The notes under the pieces were generated by a model. It was not told the DNA's origin. It worked only from the letters and a program-made list of their open reading frames with translations, and did no database searches. From CAYSYY01 sp964576115 [NCBI: uncultured Gemmatimonadota bacterium] (GTDB taxonomy: Bacteria > Blakebacterota > Blakebacteria > Blakebacterales), in NCBI GenBank assembly GCA_964576115.1, contig CAZNUA010000023.1, positions 4,217 through 52,336 of the forward strand: DNA of 48,120 nt, in the 5' to 3' direction. The position numbers were made by a program, and so were the translations under genes. This document shows positions 19,627-28,206 of the stretch, one piece after another (within the stretch, counting starts at the first letter, position 1; every line of letters begins with the position of its first letter).

Positions 19627-21930
19627 TCACCGCCCTGTATTCTGCAGGTTCTTGCCGAACTTGGGCCACGATGAAGATGCCGGTCCTGAGATGAGAGCTT
19701 CGATAGCAATCAACTCACCCTCAGACACGAAATACACAGTATTTTGTCCTGCCGTGAGCCCTTCCACCCAGGGGTAATAGTCACTGGCCTCCCGTTCGAC
19801 ATATCCAATCAGTATGCCATCTGGTGAATAGGCATACAGATCGGTTTCCCCGAGAATGATGACATCGTTTCCCTCGGATCGTTCACAGACAAGAGGAGTG
19901 CATTCCATTTCATTATGGCTTGGATTTGACACCTGTATCATCCAACGATTATTCCCCCCTGCGGAAATGGCCAGTAAGCGTCCTGATTTGCAGGCCATAT
20001 AGATCGTATGATCGCTTCCGATAACTGGTGTGATGAAATCAACTGCAGTAGGCATCGAGGCGGACCAGAGAAGCTGTCCGTCAGGTGAGAAAGCATACAG
20101 GTCCGTATCATTACTCCCGATGTATATCGTACCATCTGATGCAATTGCTGGCGTGGAAAAGATCTCTCCTCCTGTTTTATAGCGCCATTTCCGGGTTCCG
20201 TCTGGATTTAGAGCATAGATGTACATATCGCGCGATCCGAAATAGATCGTACCGTCGGATGCTATGGCAGGCGTGCCGGAGATATACTTCCCGGTCCTGT
20301 GTTTCCACTTGACGCTGCCATCGCTATTCAGCGCGTATAACGTGTCGTTGTTCCCACTTGCATACACGGTACCATCGGCGGCAATTGCCGCTGAAGCATC
20401 GACAGCGTGATACCCCGGTGGAGCCTGAAAGCTCCAATCGACAGATCCAGTACTTTCATCAAGCGCGAATATCTTGCCCGCAGTCCCGCCGACATAAACC
20501 GTTCCGTCATCAGACAGAACTGGTGACGAGTAATACCCTATGCTTTCCACAGTTTGCCAGATCTGAACACCGCTCGAGCTGATGGCTCTCACCGGCTGGC
20601 TTACGGTGCTGACGTATATGTTCCCGGAAACATCGATGGCGGGGCAGAGGTGCTGTACTTCGCCAATAGCCAGAGACCACTTCACCGCTCCGAAAATCTG
20701 AGCATCGATCTCGACCTGTGCAGACGCTGTTGCTGACTGGCCGTTGGGATCCCTTATCCCGAGAGTTACCGTCCTCATCCCTTCGGTATCGAGATTGGTC
20801 TCATACGTCTTCTCCGTCATCCAATCCGTATCCCAGACACCGTCACTCTCCCAGTCCCAGCGTACCAGCAGATCGGCCAGAGGTGACTCCTCATCACTAC
20901 TGGTTGACGCGTCGAACAGGATCGGTGTCACTGTCGTTGCACCATCGCTTGGAGAGAAAGTGAACGCACCGACCGGAGGTGCATTGGTAACCGTGATGGA
21001 CCGTGACGTCGTGTCCTGACAGGCATCGCTGTCTTCCACCAGCAAGATGATCGTATAGTTGCCCTCAAGGGGATATTGATGAGTATTGATCTTTGACGTC
21101 GAAAAGGGCGTATCCCAGGTTCCGTCACTGTTCCAGTCCCAGCGGATCCTGAGTTGTGACGTGGAATCCTGCAGATCGCTGGATCCTGAGGCATCAAATA
21201 CAAAGGTCGTAACGATGCTTCCTTCTGTCGGTGTAACGGTAAAGGAAGCCTCCGGGGGATCATTGTGGGAACTGACACGCAATTCCCTGACAGCTGTGTT
21301 GGTAAGACCCCGCGTATCACGCAGTTGCAGGCCGACGTTATATGTGCCGGTCTCGGTGTACTGGTGGTTTTCTGTCTTCGTGACGAACCAATCCGTATCC
21401 CAGTCCCCATCACCATCCCAATCCCAGCGGACAGAGAGCGAATCGGCCGGCAATTCCGGATGAGTGCAGCCGCTGGCATCGAAATGAAAGAGAGTGTCCA
21501 CGCTCCCGGTAAAAGGAGTGATGATGAATGAGGCCGACGGCACCACGCCGACGCGAATCGAATCCGTGGCCATACTGCTGCTCTTCCAGGAATCGCGCAC
21601 TTCAAGAGCGACGGTGTGTGTACCGAAGGTATCGAACTTTCGCTGTCTGACCTTCACGCTCCCCCAGAGCGTGTCCCACACGCCGTCGCTGTCCCAGTCC
21701 CAGCGCACCTGCAGGTAGCAGCCTTTCTCTTCCGGATCTTCCGAGGGGCGGGCATCGAAGACGAAGACGGTGTCGGGCGTGCCGACCGAGGGGGTAACGG
21801 TGAAAGCGGCGACCGGCGGTTTGTTGTCCGGTTCGGTGGTACAGGCCTCTGCGATGAATATCAGCAGCAGGCATATCGCGAGCGGAACGAAGACGTAACG
21901 TCCGTGACGACCTGGCCGATTGTCTGTCAT
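19627..21930 (-). CDS. PKD-repeat and PQQ-like propeller lipoprotein
   Basis: 767 aa. The signal ends in a lipobox-like AEAC. Four PKD-type repeats follow (residues about 38-410), each with PPVAAFTVTPS-type starts and an acidic WDWDSDGVWDT motif: the variants are WDWDGDGDWDT, WDWNSDGTWDT and WDWESDGVWDT. The rest is a PQQ-like eight-bladed propeller built from repeats such as AIASDGTIYFGSRDMYIYALNPDGTRKWRYKTGG. PKD domains usually mediate extracellular protein contacts. The gene starts within the stop of the preceding small lipoprotein gene (ATGA), so it is the last of a coupled trio. Its codon use is more AT-rich at third positions than its neighbours, a hint of a different history. Binding role inferred. 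Confidence 0.85.
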   Translation of the reverse strand: MTDNRPGRHGRYVFVPLAICLLLIFIAEACTTEPDNKPPVAAFTVTPSVGTPDTVFVFDARPSEDPEEKGCYLQVRWDWDSDGVWDTLWGSVKVRQRKFDTFGTHTVALEVRDSWKSSSMATDSIRVGVVPSASFIITPFTGSVDTLFHFDASGCTHPELPADSLSVRWDWDGDGDWDTDWFVTKTENHQYTETGTYNVGLQLRDTRGLTNTAVRELRVSSHNDPPEASFTVTPTEGSIVTTFVFDASGSSDLQDSTSQLRIRWDWNSDGTWDTPFSTSKINTHQYPLEGNYTIILLVEDSDACQDTTSRSITVTNAPPVGAFTFSPSDGATTVTPILFDASTSSDEESPLADLLVRWDWESDGVWDTDWMTEKTYETNLDTEGMRTVTLGIRDPNGQSATASAQVEIDAQIFGAVKWSLAIGEVQHLCPAIDVSGNIYVSTVSQPVRAISSSGVQIWQTVESIGYYSSPVLSDDGTVYVGGTAGKIFALDESTGSVDWSFQAPPGYHAVDASAAIAADGTVYASGNNDTLYALNSDGSVKWKHRTGKYISGTPAIASDGTIYFGSRDMYIYALNPDGTRKWRYKTGGEIFSTPAIASDGTIYIGSNDTDLYAFSPDGQLLWSASMPTAVDFITPVIGSDHTIYMACKSGRLLAISAGGNNRWMIQVSNPSHNEMECTPLVCERSEGNDVIILGETDLYAYSPDGILIGYVEREASDYYPWVEGLTAGQNTVYFVSEGELIAIEALISGPASSSWPKFGKNLQNTGR

Positions 21931-22433
21931 GACCCGTCATCCTTCTCGACGTTCCACTCCAGATCGAGATAGCCCGTTTCATCGGACAGGCGCAGGTACC
22001 CATTCCCGAGACCGGTCCCGATCTCGAGCTGGCCGAAGGCTTCTCCCCGGCCGGCGTAGCCTGTCCAGCCGATGGCAGTCGCATTGATCCAGTAATACCG
22101 ATCGTACACAAACTCTCCTTCACCGCTGATCGCTCCTTCGGGATCGATCTCACCGCGGAAGGTCAGAGTCATGTATACCGGCAGATTATCGATGTCATAC
22201 CACATGTATCCGGTCGCGCTGACGACCCCGCCTGCCTGAACGGTCAGCGTGAAACTCTCGTCCTTCATCCGGGTAGTGAAGGGATCGACGATCGTCCCGA
22301 TCCAGGTACCGACGAGGGGGTCGCTCTTGGGCGCGGTCGGAGCCTCTGCCGTACAGGCCGCCAGCAGGGTCAGAGAGACCGTGCAGAACACACGTCCGAT
22401 CAGCGGCACGATCCCTCGTCTACCCCTCATCAT
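21927..22433 (-). CDS. Small lipoprotein, paralogue of the gene upstream
   Basis: 168 aa with tandem ATG codons; the first overlaps the upstream stop as ATGA. The signal has a lipobox (TLLAAC). The mature part opens SDPLVGTWIGTIVD and ends GYAGRGEAFGQLEIGTGLGNGYLRL..LEWNVEK, paralleling the upstream protein (GYSGRGEVIGQLDARTGRGSGNLIV..FPWQVER). The pattern suggests a lipocalin-like small beta-barrel, common for GTWxG-type lipoproteins. Ligand unknown. It also overlaps the PKD gene by four bases, so three proteins are made in a coupled way. Confidence 0.78.
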   Translation of the reverse strand: MMRGRRGIVPLIGRVFCTVSLTLLAACTAEAPTAPKSDPLVGTWIGTIVDPFTTRMKDESFTLTVQAGGVVSATGYMWYDIDNLPVYMTLTFRGEIDPEGAISGEGEFVYDRYYWINATAIGWTGYAGRGEAFGQLEIGTGLGNGYLRLSDETGYLDLEWNVEKDDGS

Positions 22434-22897
22434 TCACGCTCCACCTGCCAGGGGAAGTGCCAGATCATACCGTTCAAATCGACGATCAGATTCCCCGAGC
22501 CCCGCCCGGTCCGGGCGTCGAGCTGACCGATCACTTCGCCTCTGCCGCTGTAACCGAACACCGGGGTCAAAGAAGAAGACATCTTGCCGGTGCCGTAGAC
22601 CGCCCCATCGGGCATGACCATGAGGGTCAGTTGTATCGAACAGCTGCGGCGGCCGTCGGCGAAAACTTCGTCTTTGGAACCTGAGGCGGAGGCACTCCCG
22701 TCAGAAGCGATATTCAGGGTGAAATCGCTGCCGTCGGGTAAGCCGTGCATGAACAAAGCCGGCGTGTCCTTCCAGAATCCGGTCCAGGTTCCGGCATAGC
22801 GGAACTCGGGCGAGGTCGGAGCCTCGCTGCAGGCGCCGAGCAACAGCAGGCCGAAAAGTACTGATGCGAGAACCACATGACGGCGGTTCCGATACAT
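22430..22897 (-). CDS. Small lipoprotein, first gene of a coupled trio
   Basis: 155 aa, start ATG 22897 with GGGAG. The lipobox is LLLGAC; the mature part has YAGTWTGFWKDTP, then SDFTLNIASDGSASASGS and a C-terminal GYSGRGEVIGQL motif. It looks like the same small beta-barrel family as its neighbour, from a tandem duplication. A near-consensus promoter lies upstream on the same strand at 22979-23006. No function can be named. Confidence 0.76.
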   Translation of the reverse strand: MYRNRRHVVLASVLFGLLLLGACSEAPTSPEFRYAGTWTGFWKDTPALFMHGLPDGSDFTLNIASDGSASASGSKDEVFADGRRSCSIQLTLMVMPDGAVYGTGKMSSSLTPVFGYSGRGEVIGQLDARTGRGSGNLIVDLNGMIWHFPWQVERE

Positions 22898-22978
22898 GCC
22901 GTTGCTCCCGATACGGGTGCGATACAGTCTAGCGATATCTGTCGGCAGAGCGCTGGCAGGCGCTGAGTACTACGGGGA

Positions 22979-23006
22979 ATTGTAGCCGGGACGATTACAG
23001 TGTCAA
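22979..23006 (-). promoter_or_regulatory. Near-consensus sigma70 promoter
   Basis: On the minus strand TTGACA (23006-23001) is followed after 16 bases by TACAAT (22984-22979). This is a perfect -35 box and a five-of-six -10 box. It points at the lipoprotein trio beginning at 22897, giving a leader of about 75 bases. It is the best promoter match I see in the window. Confidence 0.72.
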
Positions 23007-23066
23007 GACAAACGGACGTCGATTAATCGAATAAGAGATCGAAGAGTTGCAGCCGGTACGGACGTT

Positions 23067-23300
23067 CTATTTTGAGGAATCCCCGGTCCCCTCTTTCTCG
23101 ACTACCTCGATGGCGAAGTCGGGGCAGAGCATCTCGCAGAGCAGGCAGCCGACGCAGTCTTCGGGCCGGGCCGCCACGGCCACGAGCCCGTCCATTTCGA
23201 GAACGCCGGGCTTGCAGACCTCGACACAGACTTCACAACCCTTGCACCATTCCTGATTGATCGTGATTTCCCAGGAAGCTCGTGCGGTCCTCGTGGCCAT
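23067..23300 (-). CDS. Small 2[4Fe-4S] ferredoxin
   Basis: 77 aa, cytoplasmic, ATG with AGGAG 8 nt upstream. Two complete motifs are present: [14 protein letters not shown] and [14 protein letters not shown]. The second, with LCEMxCPDFAI, closely matches that of the KorD protein at 28945-29301 (CVNCNLCEMICPDFAI), so this is a KorD-type delta ferredoxin detached from its oxidoreductase. The last gene of a three-gene mini-operon; 72 bp separate it from the gene upstream. It could serve the Kor complex in the window or a similar enzyme elsewhere; this is inference. Confidence 0.9.
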   Translation of the reverse strand: MATRTARASWEITINQEWCKGCEVCVEVCKPGVLEMDGLVAVAARPEDCVGCLLCEMLCPDFAIEVVEKEGTGDSSK

Positions 23301-23372
23301 CGTTGTAACTCCTGTCTGAAATCGTCCGCAGGCAATATGGAAAGCCGCCCGGGACCGGGACAGGCGAAAATG

Positions 23373-23597
23373 TCAGATGTCTTCGATCGGGCGCCGGAGC
23401 GGATTGACCTGGACGTTGAGATTCTCCTCTTCGCCCAGAACCCATTCCAGAGCCTGGATGATCCCCACCGCACCGGCGATGCCGGTGAAATCGAGGGCTG
23501 CGAGGCGACCCTGGCTCAAGCTGGCCGTAGTATCCTCGAGCATGCGCCGAGCGGCGACGAGCTGCTCGCGGACATCCTCTTCGCTTCTCATAGACAT
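23373..23597 (-). CDS. Hypothetical 74-aa protein
   Basis: Not recognised. Start at ATG 23597, the one of three closely spaced in-frame ATGs that has GAGGG at 7 nt; the first, at 23603, is too near it. The protein is helical: SEEDVREQLVAARRMLEDTT, then GIAGAVGIIQALEWVLGEEENL. There is no signal, membrane segment or cysteine. It lies between a tiny ferredoxin gene and a 61-aa gene in the same direction, so probably co-expressed with them. Confidence 0.62.
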   Translation of the reverse strand: MSMRSEEDVREQLVAARRMLEDTTASLSQGRLAALDFTGIAGAVGIIQALEWVLGEEENLNVQVNPLRRPIEDI

Positions 23598-23639
23598 TGA
23601 CATTCCCTCACGTGGACCGGGTTGGATGTGACACAGCGG

Positions 23640-23825
23640 CTATTCGTAGATCACCAGGCAGATGAGCGTGTATTCGCCGGCCCCTTCACTCGACCCCCAA
23701 CCGGTCAGTTCGGTATGCTTGATATTGGGGGGCGGAGAGGTGCTGCGGAGCCAGGCATTCATCTCCTTTTCGAGCCCAACCACATTGGCGTTGGCGAATA
23801 CCTTCGTCTTCTGCAATCCGGGCAT
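23640..23825 (-). CDS. Hypothetical 61-aa protein, Cse60-like ending
   Basis: Start ATG 23825 with CAGGGAG at good spacing; a longer frame upstream overlaps the promoter. The protein reads KTKVFANANVVGLEKEMNAWL, a linker with PPP, then GEYTLICLVIYE. The start and the LVIYE end recall the small Cse60-type fold, in which a beta strand, a helix and a returning strand pack together; the match is by eye and weak. First gene of the three-gene unit that ends with the ferredoxin. Confidence 0.6.
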   Translation of the reverse strand: MPGLQKTKVFANANVVGLEKEMNAWLRSTSPPPNIKHTELTGWGSSEGAGEYTLICLVIYE

Positions 23826-23885
23826 GGATGACTCCCTGGGCAGGTGCGTGGGATAAATGTGACCCTCTTCCGTCTGACGGCTGCG

Positions 23886-23915
23886 AGTATAGTCGGCCCG
23901 GCAATCACCGAACAA
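23886..23915 (-). promoter_or_regulatory. Possible promoter of the mini-operon
   Basis: On the minus strand TTGTTC (23915-23910) and TATACT (23891-23886) are 18 bases apart, about 60 bases before the 61-aa gene. The -10 is good and the -35 is weak. The strong terminator of the gene upstream ends about 15 bases before it, so the unit needs its own promoter near here. Confidence 0.4.
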
Positions 23916-23929
23916 CGCCGAATCCCGTT

Positions 23930-23963
23930 AAAAAACCCGCCCGCTCGGGGGAGCGGGCGGGTT
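23930..23963 (-). terminator. Strong intrinsic terminator
   Basis: On the minus strand AACCCGCCCGCTC pairs fully with GAGCGGGCGGGTT around a four-base loop (13-bp stem), followed by a run of T (complement of A at 23930-23935). It closes the transcript of the SH3/BamE-like gene that ends at 24022. Confidence 0.93.
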
Positions 23964-24021
23964 GGGAGAAACCCGGTCCGGAACAGGTCTCGGACCTGTC
24001 CGGTTCGATGACGACCGGCCG

Positions 24022-24627
24022 TTACCGGTCGGTGGCGACGTTTATGACCACCCGGCGGTGGTCGAACTTGATGACGGTCCGGTTGATACCTCCCGGCGGC
24101 TCGTAGTAGATCCAGGTGTACTCGGAGCCCATCGGCTTTTCGATCGTCTGCCGGTCGTCGGGGTTGCCCCAGGAGTCGATCACCATCTCCATCGTCCAGC
24201 TGACCTGGGGGACCGCCTGGGCCATGATAGCGTTGACGATGCGAATGTCGTTGTACTTCTCGAGCAGTTCCTGCTCGCGGGCAAGATCTTCCTGGCTCAT
24301 CTGAGCCCGTTCGGCCTCGGGATCGTAGGCCGGGTCGACATCGGTCAGATAGTACCGGTGGGCGTAGTAGCCCTCCTCGGTCTTGTACCAGTACTTGTTG
24401 TACATCTGGTCGACATGGACCTTGATCTCCATGCCGGCCGGGATCGTCGCCATGGTCGTACCGAGCGGGTTGGGCTCGTCGTACAGACGCAGGACCATGA
24501 TCTGGCCGCGGGGAACGACCCACATGTTCACTAGTTCTTCCTGGGCCTGGACGGTCGGAGTGGTGAACGCACCGAGTACAAGGGCGAGAGCGACCAGCGC
24601 CAACGGTGCCGCAAGGAACTTCTTCAT
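24022..24627 (-). CDS. Exported protein with SH3-like and BamE-like parts
   Basis: 201 aa from ATG 24627, which begins a signal peptide (KKFLAAPLALVALALVLGAFTTPTVQAQ); upstream in-frame starts would spoil it. Residues about 30-110 (LRLYDEPNPLGTTMATIPAGMEIKV, YWYKTEEGYYAHRYYL) look like a bacterial SH3 domain, usual for binding cell-wall or protein ligands. The C-terminal part (WTMEMVIDSWGNPDDRQ...YTWIYYEPPGG) follows the small BamE/SmpA fold pattern, in which a helix precedes WGxP. Between them is a charged helix. Role in the cell envelope is inferred; no enzyme residues are seen. Own terminator at 23930-23963. Confidence 0.8.
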   Translation of the reverse strand: MKKFLAAPLALVALALVLGAFTTPTVQAQEELVNMWVVPRGQIMVLRLYDEPNPLGTTMATIPAGMEIKVHVDQMYNKYWYKTEEGYYAHRYYLTDVDPAYDPEAERAQMSQEDLAREQELLEKYNDIRIVNAIMAQAVPQVSWTMEMVIDSWGNPDDRQTIEKPMGSEYTWIYYEPPGGINRTVIKFDHRRVVINVATDR

Positions 24628-24849
24628 GCCGGGATTCTCCTCGAACATTGGGTTACCTGAGGCGACGTATCCGCGTCGCGGGCGGCAGGCAGTACCTGCC
24701 GTGTACAGCACTGTAAATTATGATACACCCTTGGCTGTGTCCAGCTTCGAACCCGCCGCTTTTTTCCTGTCTTCACTCATTTGACGTACCCGGCAGCCGG
24801 CCGTTTAGGCTCTCCATAACCGGCCCTCCGCGCGGGGCGGCTCGAGCCC

Positions 24850-25146
24850 TCACAGATCGAATCGGATCATAAAGCCGGTCTCTTCCTGTGGCTCGAGATC
24901 ACCGACCTGTAGATCGGTGATCCGGGCGCCGGGCGGTCCCCGGCGAATATCCGCCAGAAAAGTTTCCACCTCCGGGGTCGGTCCCTCCACCTCGAGTTCG
25001 ACCCGCCCGTCGGGGAGATTGCGCACCCACCCGGCCAGGCTGCGGTTGTCGGCCGAGCGCTGGCAGTACCAGCGGAAACCGACTCCCTGCACCAGACCGT
25101 TGACATAGACGTGCCGCCTCGTCTTCCCGGTCGGCTCTGCAGACAT
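24850..25146 (-). CDS. acyP: Acylphosphatase
   Basis: 98 aa from ATG 25146 (GGGGGA upstream). It hydrolyses acyl phosphates such as acetyl phosphate or carbamoyl phosphate. The family signature is complete: VNGLVQGVGFRWYCQ with the catalytic Arg, and GWVRNLPDGRVELEVEG with the catalytic Asn. Its end, GFMIRF, is the usual last strand. It stands alone, divergent from the porin gene. Longer upstream starts on this frame lie in unrelated sequence. Confidence 0.95.
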   Translation of the reverse strand: MSAEPTGKTRRHVYVNGLVQGVGFRWYCQRSADNRSLAGWVRNLPDGRVELEVEGPTPEVETFLADIRRGPPGARITDLQVGDLEPQEETGFMIRFDL

Positions 25147-25333
25147 GAACGTTCCCCCTTCAGCCCCCGGTCGTACCCCGGCCCGACCCCCGCGCCTTCT
25201 CCGGGGCGCTCCCGGCCCGGCCGCACCGCGCACACTACCGATCGGCTCCACTGCTGTCAACCGGGCCCGACACGGTCTTTCACATCCACCGCAGAAGACG
25301 TATCGTACGGTCCTGCAGTGAAAGGAGACGGCC

Positions 25334-26446
25334 ATGGCGAACGGTTCCAAAACTGAAACCAGCCCGGTGAAAGGGCACCGCTTGCTGCCGATCCTGGCGG
25401 TTCTGCTCCTGTGCACTCCCGGCGGCACTGCGTCGCTGACGGCCCAGCAGTCAACCGGTGTCCCGGTCATCTCGGGTTTCATCCAGGCGGGAGCGAGCAC
25501 CGATCTCGTTGCCGAATCCTATGGCTGGCTGCCGACCATGCCGGCTGCCGGAGCCGGAACGAGTTTTCACCTGCGCCAGGCCCGCCTCTACCTGCAGGGT
25601 TCGTTCGATTCCGGTCCGGGGTACGTGATCAAAACCAATCTGGTCGGCGGCTTTGCACTCCTGAACGCGTATGTGCGCTGGCAGAGCCCGGCGGGATTCG
25701 AGCTGCGGGCCGGCAAGGTACTCAAACCGTTCAGCCGGGAGCGGCTACACCCGGCTCACCGCCTGCTGACCCTGAACCGCAGCCTGAGTTCCCTGCGAAC
25801 CGTGAAAGCGCTGGGGTACGGGGATTACGACACCGGCGTGATGGTGATCGCCACCCCGGGGCCGGTCCTGCAGGCCGGGCTCTTCAACGGCAGTGCTGAG
25901 GCGGCCCGGGAACGCGGCGATGCCGACAGCGGCAAGAACCTCGTGGCCCGGATCGCCCTGCCCCTCGGCGATATCCTCTCCGTGACCGGCCTCGAAATCG
26001 CAGGCAATGTGAGCCTGCTCCACCTGGGACCGCCCCTGCCCTCCGCGGGGCGCGAGAACCTGGCCTGGGGACTCGATGCCGCCGGACGGGTTGCCGGAGC
26101 CCGGATCGAGGTCGAGATGCTCTGCGCCGAGAACTGGTCCCTCTTTGATGCCAGCTCGGGACGCAGCCCCAGGACCTGGACGGCGATTGTCACCGGCGCA
26201 CTTCCCCTGCTCCGACGGGCCGGAACAGTTCCGGGCGAACTGGCCCTGCGGATCGAACGTTTCGACCCGAGTGACGCGATCGAGCAGGATGAGATGTATC
26301 TCGTGACGCCCAATCTCAACCTGACTCTCACGCCGACCTCCCGCCTGCAAGCCGGGCTGCAGTACGAGATCCCGAACGCCCCGGACACCGAGAACGCCCT
26401 GAGTCTCGCCCTGCTCTGGCAGGTCGATTTCTTCCCTCAACCCTGA
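25334..26446 (+). CDS. OprP/OprO-like outer-membrane porin
   Basis: 370 aa, AAGGAG before the ATG. A long signal peptide (HRLLPILAVLLLCTPGGTASLTAQ) precedes a barrel of short amphipathic strands. The N-terminal GFIQAGASTDL, FHLRQARLYLQGSF and AYVRWQSPAGFELRAGKVLKPFSRERLH follow the phosphate-selective porin pattern, and the protein ends with an aromatic strand (LALLWQVDFFPQP). Phosphate specificity cannot be claimed. A weak promoter may be TTTCAC (25278-25283) and TATCGT (25301-25306), 17 bases apart. Followed after 21 bp by a helical cytoplasmic protein. Confidence 0.83.
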   Translation: MANGSKTETSPVKGHRLLPILAVLLLCTPGGTASLTAQQSTGVPVISGFIQAGASTDLVAESYGWLPTMPAAGAGTSFHLRQARLYLQGSFDSGPGYVIKTNLVGGFALLNAYVRWQSPAGFELRAGKVLKPFSRERLHPAHRLLTLNRSLSSLRTVKALGYGDYDTGVMVIATPGPVLQAGLFNGSAEAARERGDADSGKNLVARIALPLGDILSVTGLEIAGNVSLLHLGPPLPSAGRENLAWGLDAAGRVAGARIEVEMLCAENWSLFDASSGRSPRTWTAIVTGALPLLRRAGTVPGELALRIERFDPSDAIEQDEMYLVTPNLNLTLTPTSRLQAGLQYEIPNAPDTENALSLALLWQVDFFPQP

Positions 26447-26467
26447 ATCCGAGGAGCCGACCGGACC

Positions 26468-27091
26468 GTGGGCATATTCGACCGTCTTTTCCGACGTCGC
26501 CGGGTGAGCCGTGAAAACCTGGCCTCGCTGGGCAACGAAGACATTCGGAACATCGTCGCCGAAAGCCTGGAGGCAACCGAAGCCACCCACGATCTGGTCG
26601 AACAGGCCCGCCAGGCGCTCGAACGCGCCCGCGACCTGATGCGGCAGGGTCTGTATGAAGAGTCTCTCGAACGATTCCGTGAGTCCCTGACAGCCTGGGA
26701 AAAACAGTCGGCTCTGTGCCGCGAGCAGGGGCTGCGCGACCTGTGGCTCGAGATGCCCGAGAAGGTGGCCCGGGAGTTCGAAGCGGTGCGGATCGCCTAC
26801 CTCGACATCCTCGAGCCCGAATCCTTCCGCTTCCTGGCCCGTCGGGCGGGATTGATTCGCCGCCTGCTGGACGAATTGCTCGCTCTGGGACGTCAGCCCG
26901 AGGGTGCGCCCGAAAAAACGATCTACGAGTCTTTCCCCGCCCATCAGCGGGAAGAAATCCGCAACCTCATCTTTCAGGCTCAGCGGCGGGGTTGGCTCAA
27001 ACGGGAGAAAGTCGGCGGGCGATATGCTCTGCGGACCGCTCCGGACGCTCCCGGTGCGATCCCCGCAGCAGATTCTCAGGACGACACGTAG
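26468..27091 (+). CDS. Helical cytoplasmic protein with possible winged-helix C-terminus
   Basis: Not recognised. 207 aa from a GTG, with GAGGAG upstream. It begins MGIFDRLFRRRRVS, then forms long helices (about residues 20-130, EATEATHDLVEQARQALERARDLMRQGLYEESLERFRESL), which resemble a TPR-like hairpin pair. The end (ESFPAHQREEIRNLIFQAQRRGWLKREKVGGRYALR) has the shape of a winged helix: helix, helix, then a two-strand wing. No signal peptide. It overlaps the diguanylate cyclase, which runs the other way, by 16 bases. Function unknown. Confidence 0.65.
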   Translation: MGIFDRLFRRRRVSRENLASLGNEDIRNIVAESLEATEATHDLVEQARQALERARDLMRQGLYEESLERFRESLTAWEKQSALCREQGLRDLWLEMPEKVAREFEAVRIAYLDILEPESFRFLARRAGLIRRLLDELLALGRQPEGAPEKTIYESFPAHQREEIRNLIFQAQRRGWLKREKVGGRYALRTAPDAPGAIPAADSQDDT

Positions 27092-27930
27092 GTGATGACG
27101 ACGTCCCGGCCGGCGTCCTTGGCCTGATAGAGCGCCGTGTCGGCCGCGCTCACTGCTTCGGCCGGCGTATTCATACCCGCCGTGTACTCGGCCACCCCGA
27201 TCGACACCGAAACACCGAAGACGGCGTCTTCGGATGTGCTGGCACCCTTGCGCAGGCGTAGAACTTCGTCGTCCCCGATGACCTGAAACCGCATGTCCGC
27301 AATCCGCTCGCGGATCCGTTCGGCCGTGGCGGCGGCACCCTGTAGACCGGTGGAGGGGAGCACGCAGAGGAACTCGTCCCCGCCGTATCGCCCGACAATA
27401 TCGATCTGCCGCATACCGTCGCGCAGGTCGGCGGCGATTTCCCGCAGCACAGTGTCACCGGTGCTGTGCAGGTAGGTGTCGTTGATCCACTTCAGGTTAT
27501 CGAGGTCCACCATCGCCACGCTCAGGGCAAAACCGAACCGCCGGGCTTTCCAGGCCTCCTCGTCGAGCAGCTGCAGTATGGCACGGCGATTGTACAGTCC
27601 GGTCAACTCATCTATGTTGGCCAGCTGTTCGAGCTGATCGAGCCGCATGATGTCGTGGATGGTGCGGTACGCAAAGCGGACCACCAGGAGCATGAAGAGG
27701 CTGGCCAGGAAAAAGACCTCGGCCACCACCAGATCCTTGCTGACCTCCACTCCCGAAACCAGGGAATAGAAGTAGACCGCGTAGCTGATGGCGAAGAAAC
27801 CCATGAGGTTGCGCAATGACGGCCACGGAGGCCGGTCACGCAGGATTCCGATCAGGCGCTGGGTGCGCCACATGGCCGCTATCAGAACGCCAAAGCCCAC
27901 GGCGATGAGAAGCGCTGCAGTCAGTTCCAC
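27076..27930 (-). CDS. Membrane diguanylate cyclase (GGDEF)
   Basis: 284 aa from a GTG with GAGAGGA 7 nt upstream. Three predicted transmembrane helices (residues about 3-22, 42-60, 68-88) are followed by a short coiled part and a GGDEF domain that makes cyclic di-GMP. The active motif is intact: RYGGDEFLCVLP near residue 185. An RQID sequence lies exactly five residues before GGDEF and fits the RxxD inhibitory I-site, so product inhibition is likely. A loop around residues 225-240 (DEVLRLRKGASTSED) is longer than usual. It shares its 3' end with the helical protein gene on the other strand. Confidence 0.92.
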   Translation of the reverse strand: MELTAALLIAVGFGVLIAAMWRTQRLIGILRDRPPWPSLRNLMGFFAISYAVYFYSLVSGVEVSKDLVVAEVFFLASLFMLLVVRFAYRTIHDIMRLDQLEQLANIDELTGLYNRRAILQLLDEEAWKARRFGFALSVAMVDLDNLKWINDTYLHSTGDTVLREIAADLRDGMRQIDIVGRYGGDEFLCVLPSTGLQGAAATAERIRERIADMRFQVIGDDEVLRLRKGASTSEDAVFGVSVSIGVAEYTAGMNTPAEAVSAADTALYQAKDAGRDVVITYVSS

Positions 27931-28168
27931 GTTGTGTTCCTCTCACCGGTGTCGACACATCCGGGCCTCATACTACGAAGATGTGTCAAACGGCACCCGT
28001 AAATATATGAGTTTACATCTTCGATACGACGTCTATTCACGGCCCTCTGGAACTTGTGCCCGCATGCCTCGGATCACGCCGAAACCGGCCGGAGCGGACT
28101 CGTCGCGCCCGACCGGGCACCGACCCGCCCGGCCTCTAAAAAAGTACCTATTTCAGGCCGGAAACCGT
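27931..28168. other. Gene-poor spacer before the kor-hdr operon
   Basis: No gene seen on either strand. It contains the leader of the diguanylate cyclase (minus) and the upstream side of the operon promoter (plus). The AT-rich part at about 27970-28035 could hold a promoter for the cyclase, but no clear box pair stands out. The promoter and operators of the operon begin at 28169. Confidence 0.5.
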
Positions 28169-28198
28169 TTGACTCGCTTGCGCCCCCTCACGTAAGGT
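28169..28198 (+). promoter_or_regulatory. Promoter of the marR-kor-hdr operon
   Basis: TTGACT (28169-28174) and TAAGGT (28193-28198) are 18 bases apart. The palindromic operators start 9 bases after the -10 box, across the expected transcription start, and the MarR gene follows at 28305. The -10 box is only moderate, so support comes mainly from the setting. Confidence 0.5.
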
Positions 28199-28206
28199 CG
28201 CCGCAG

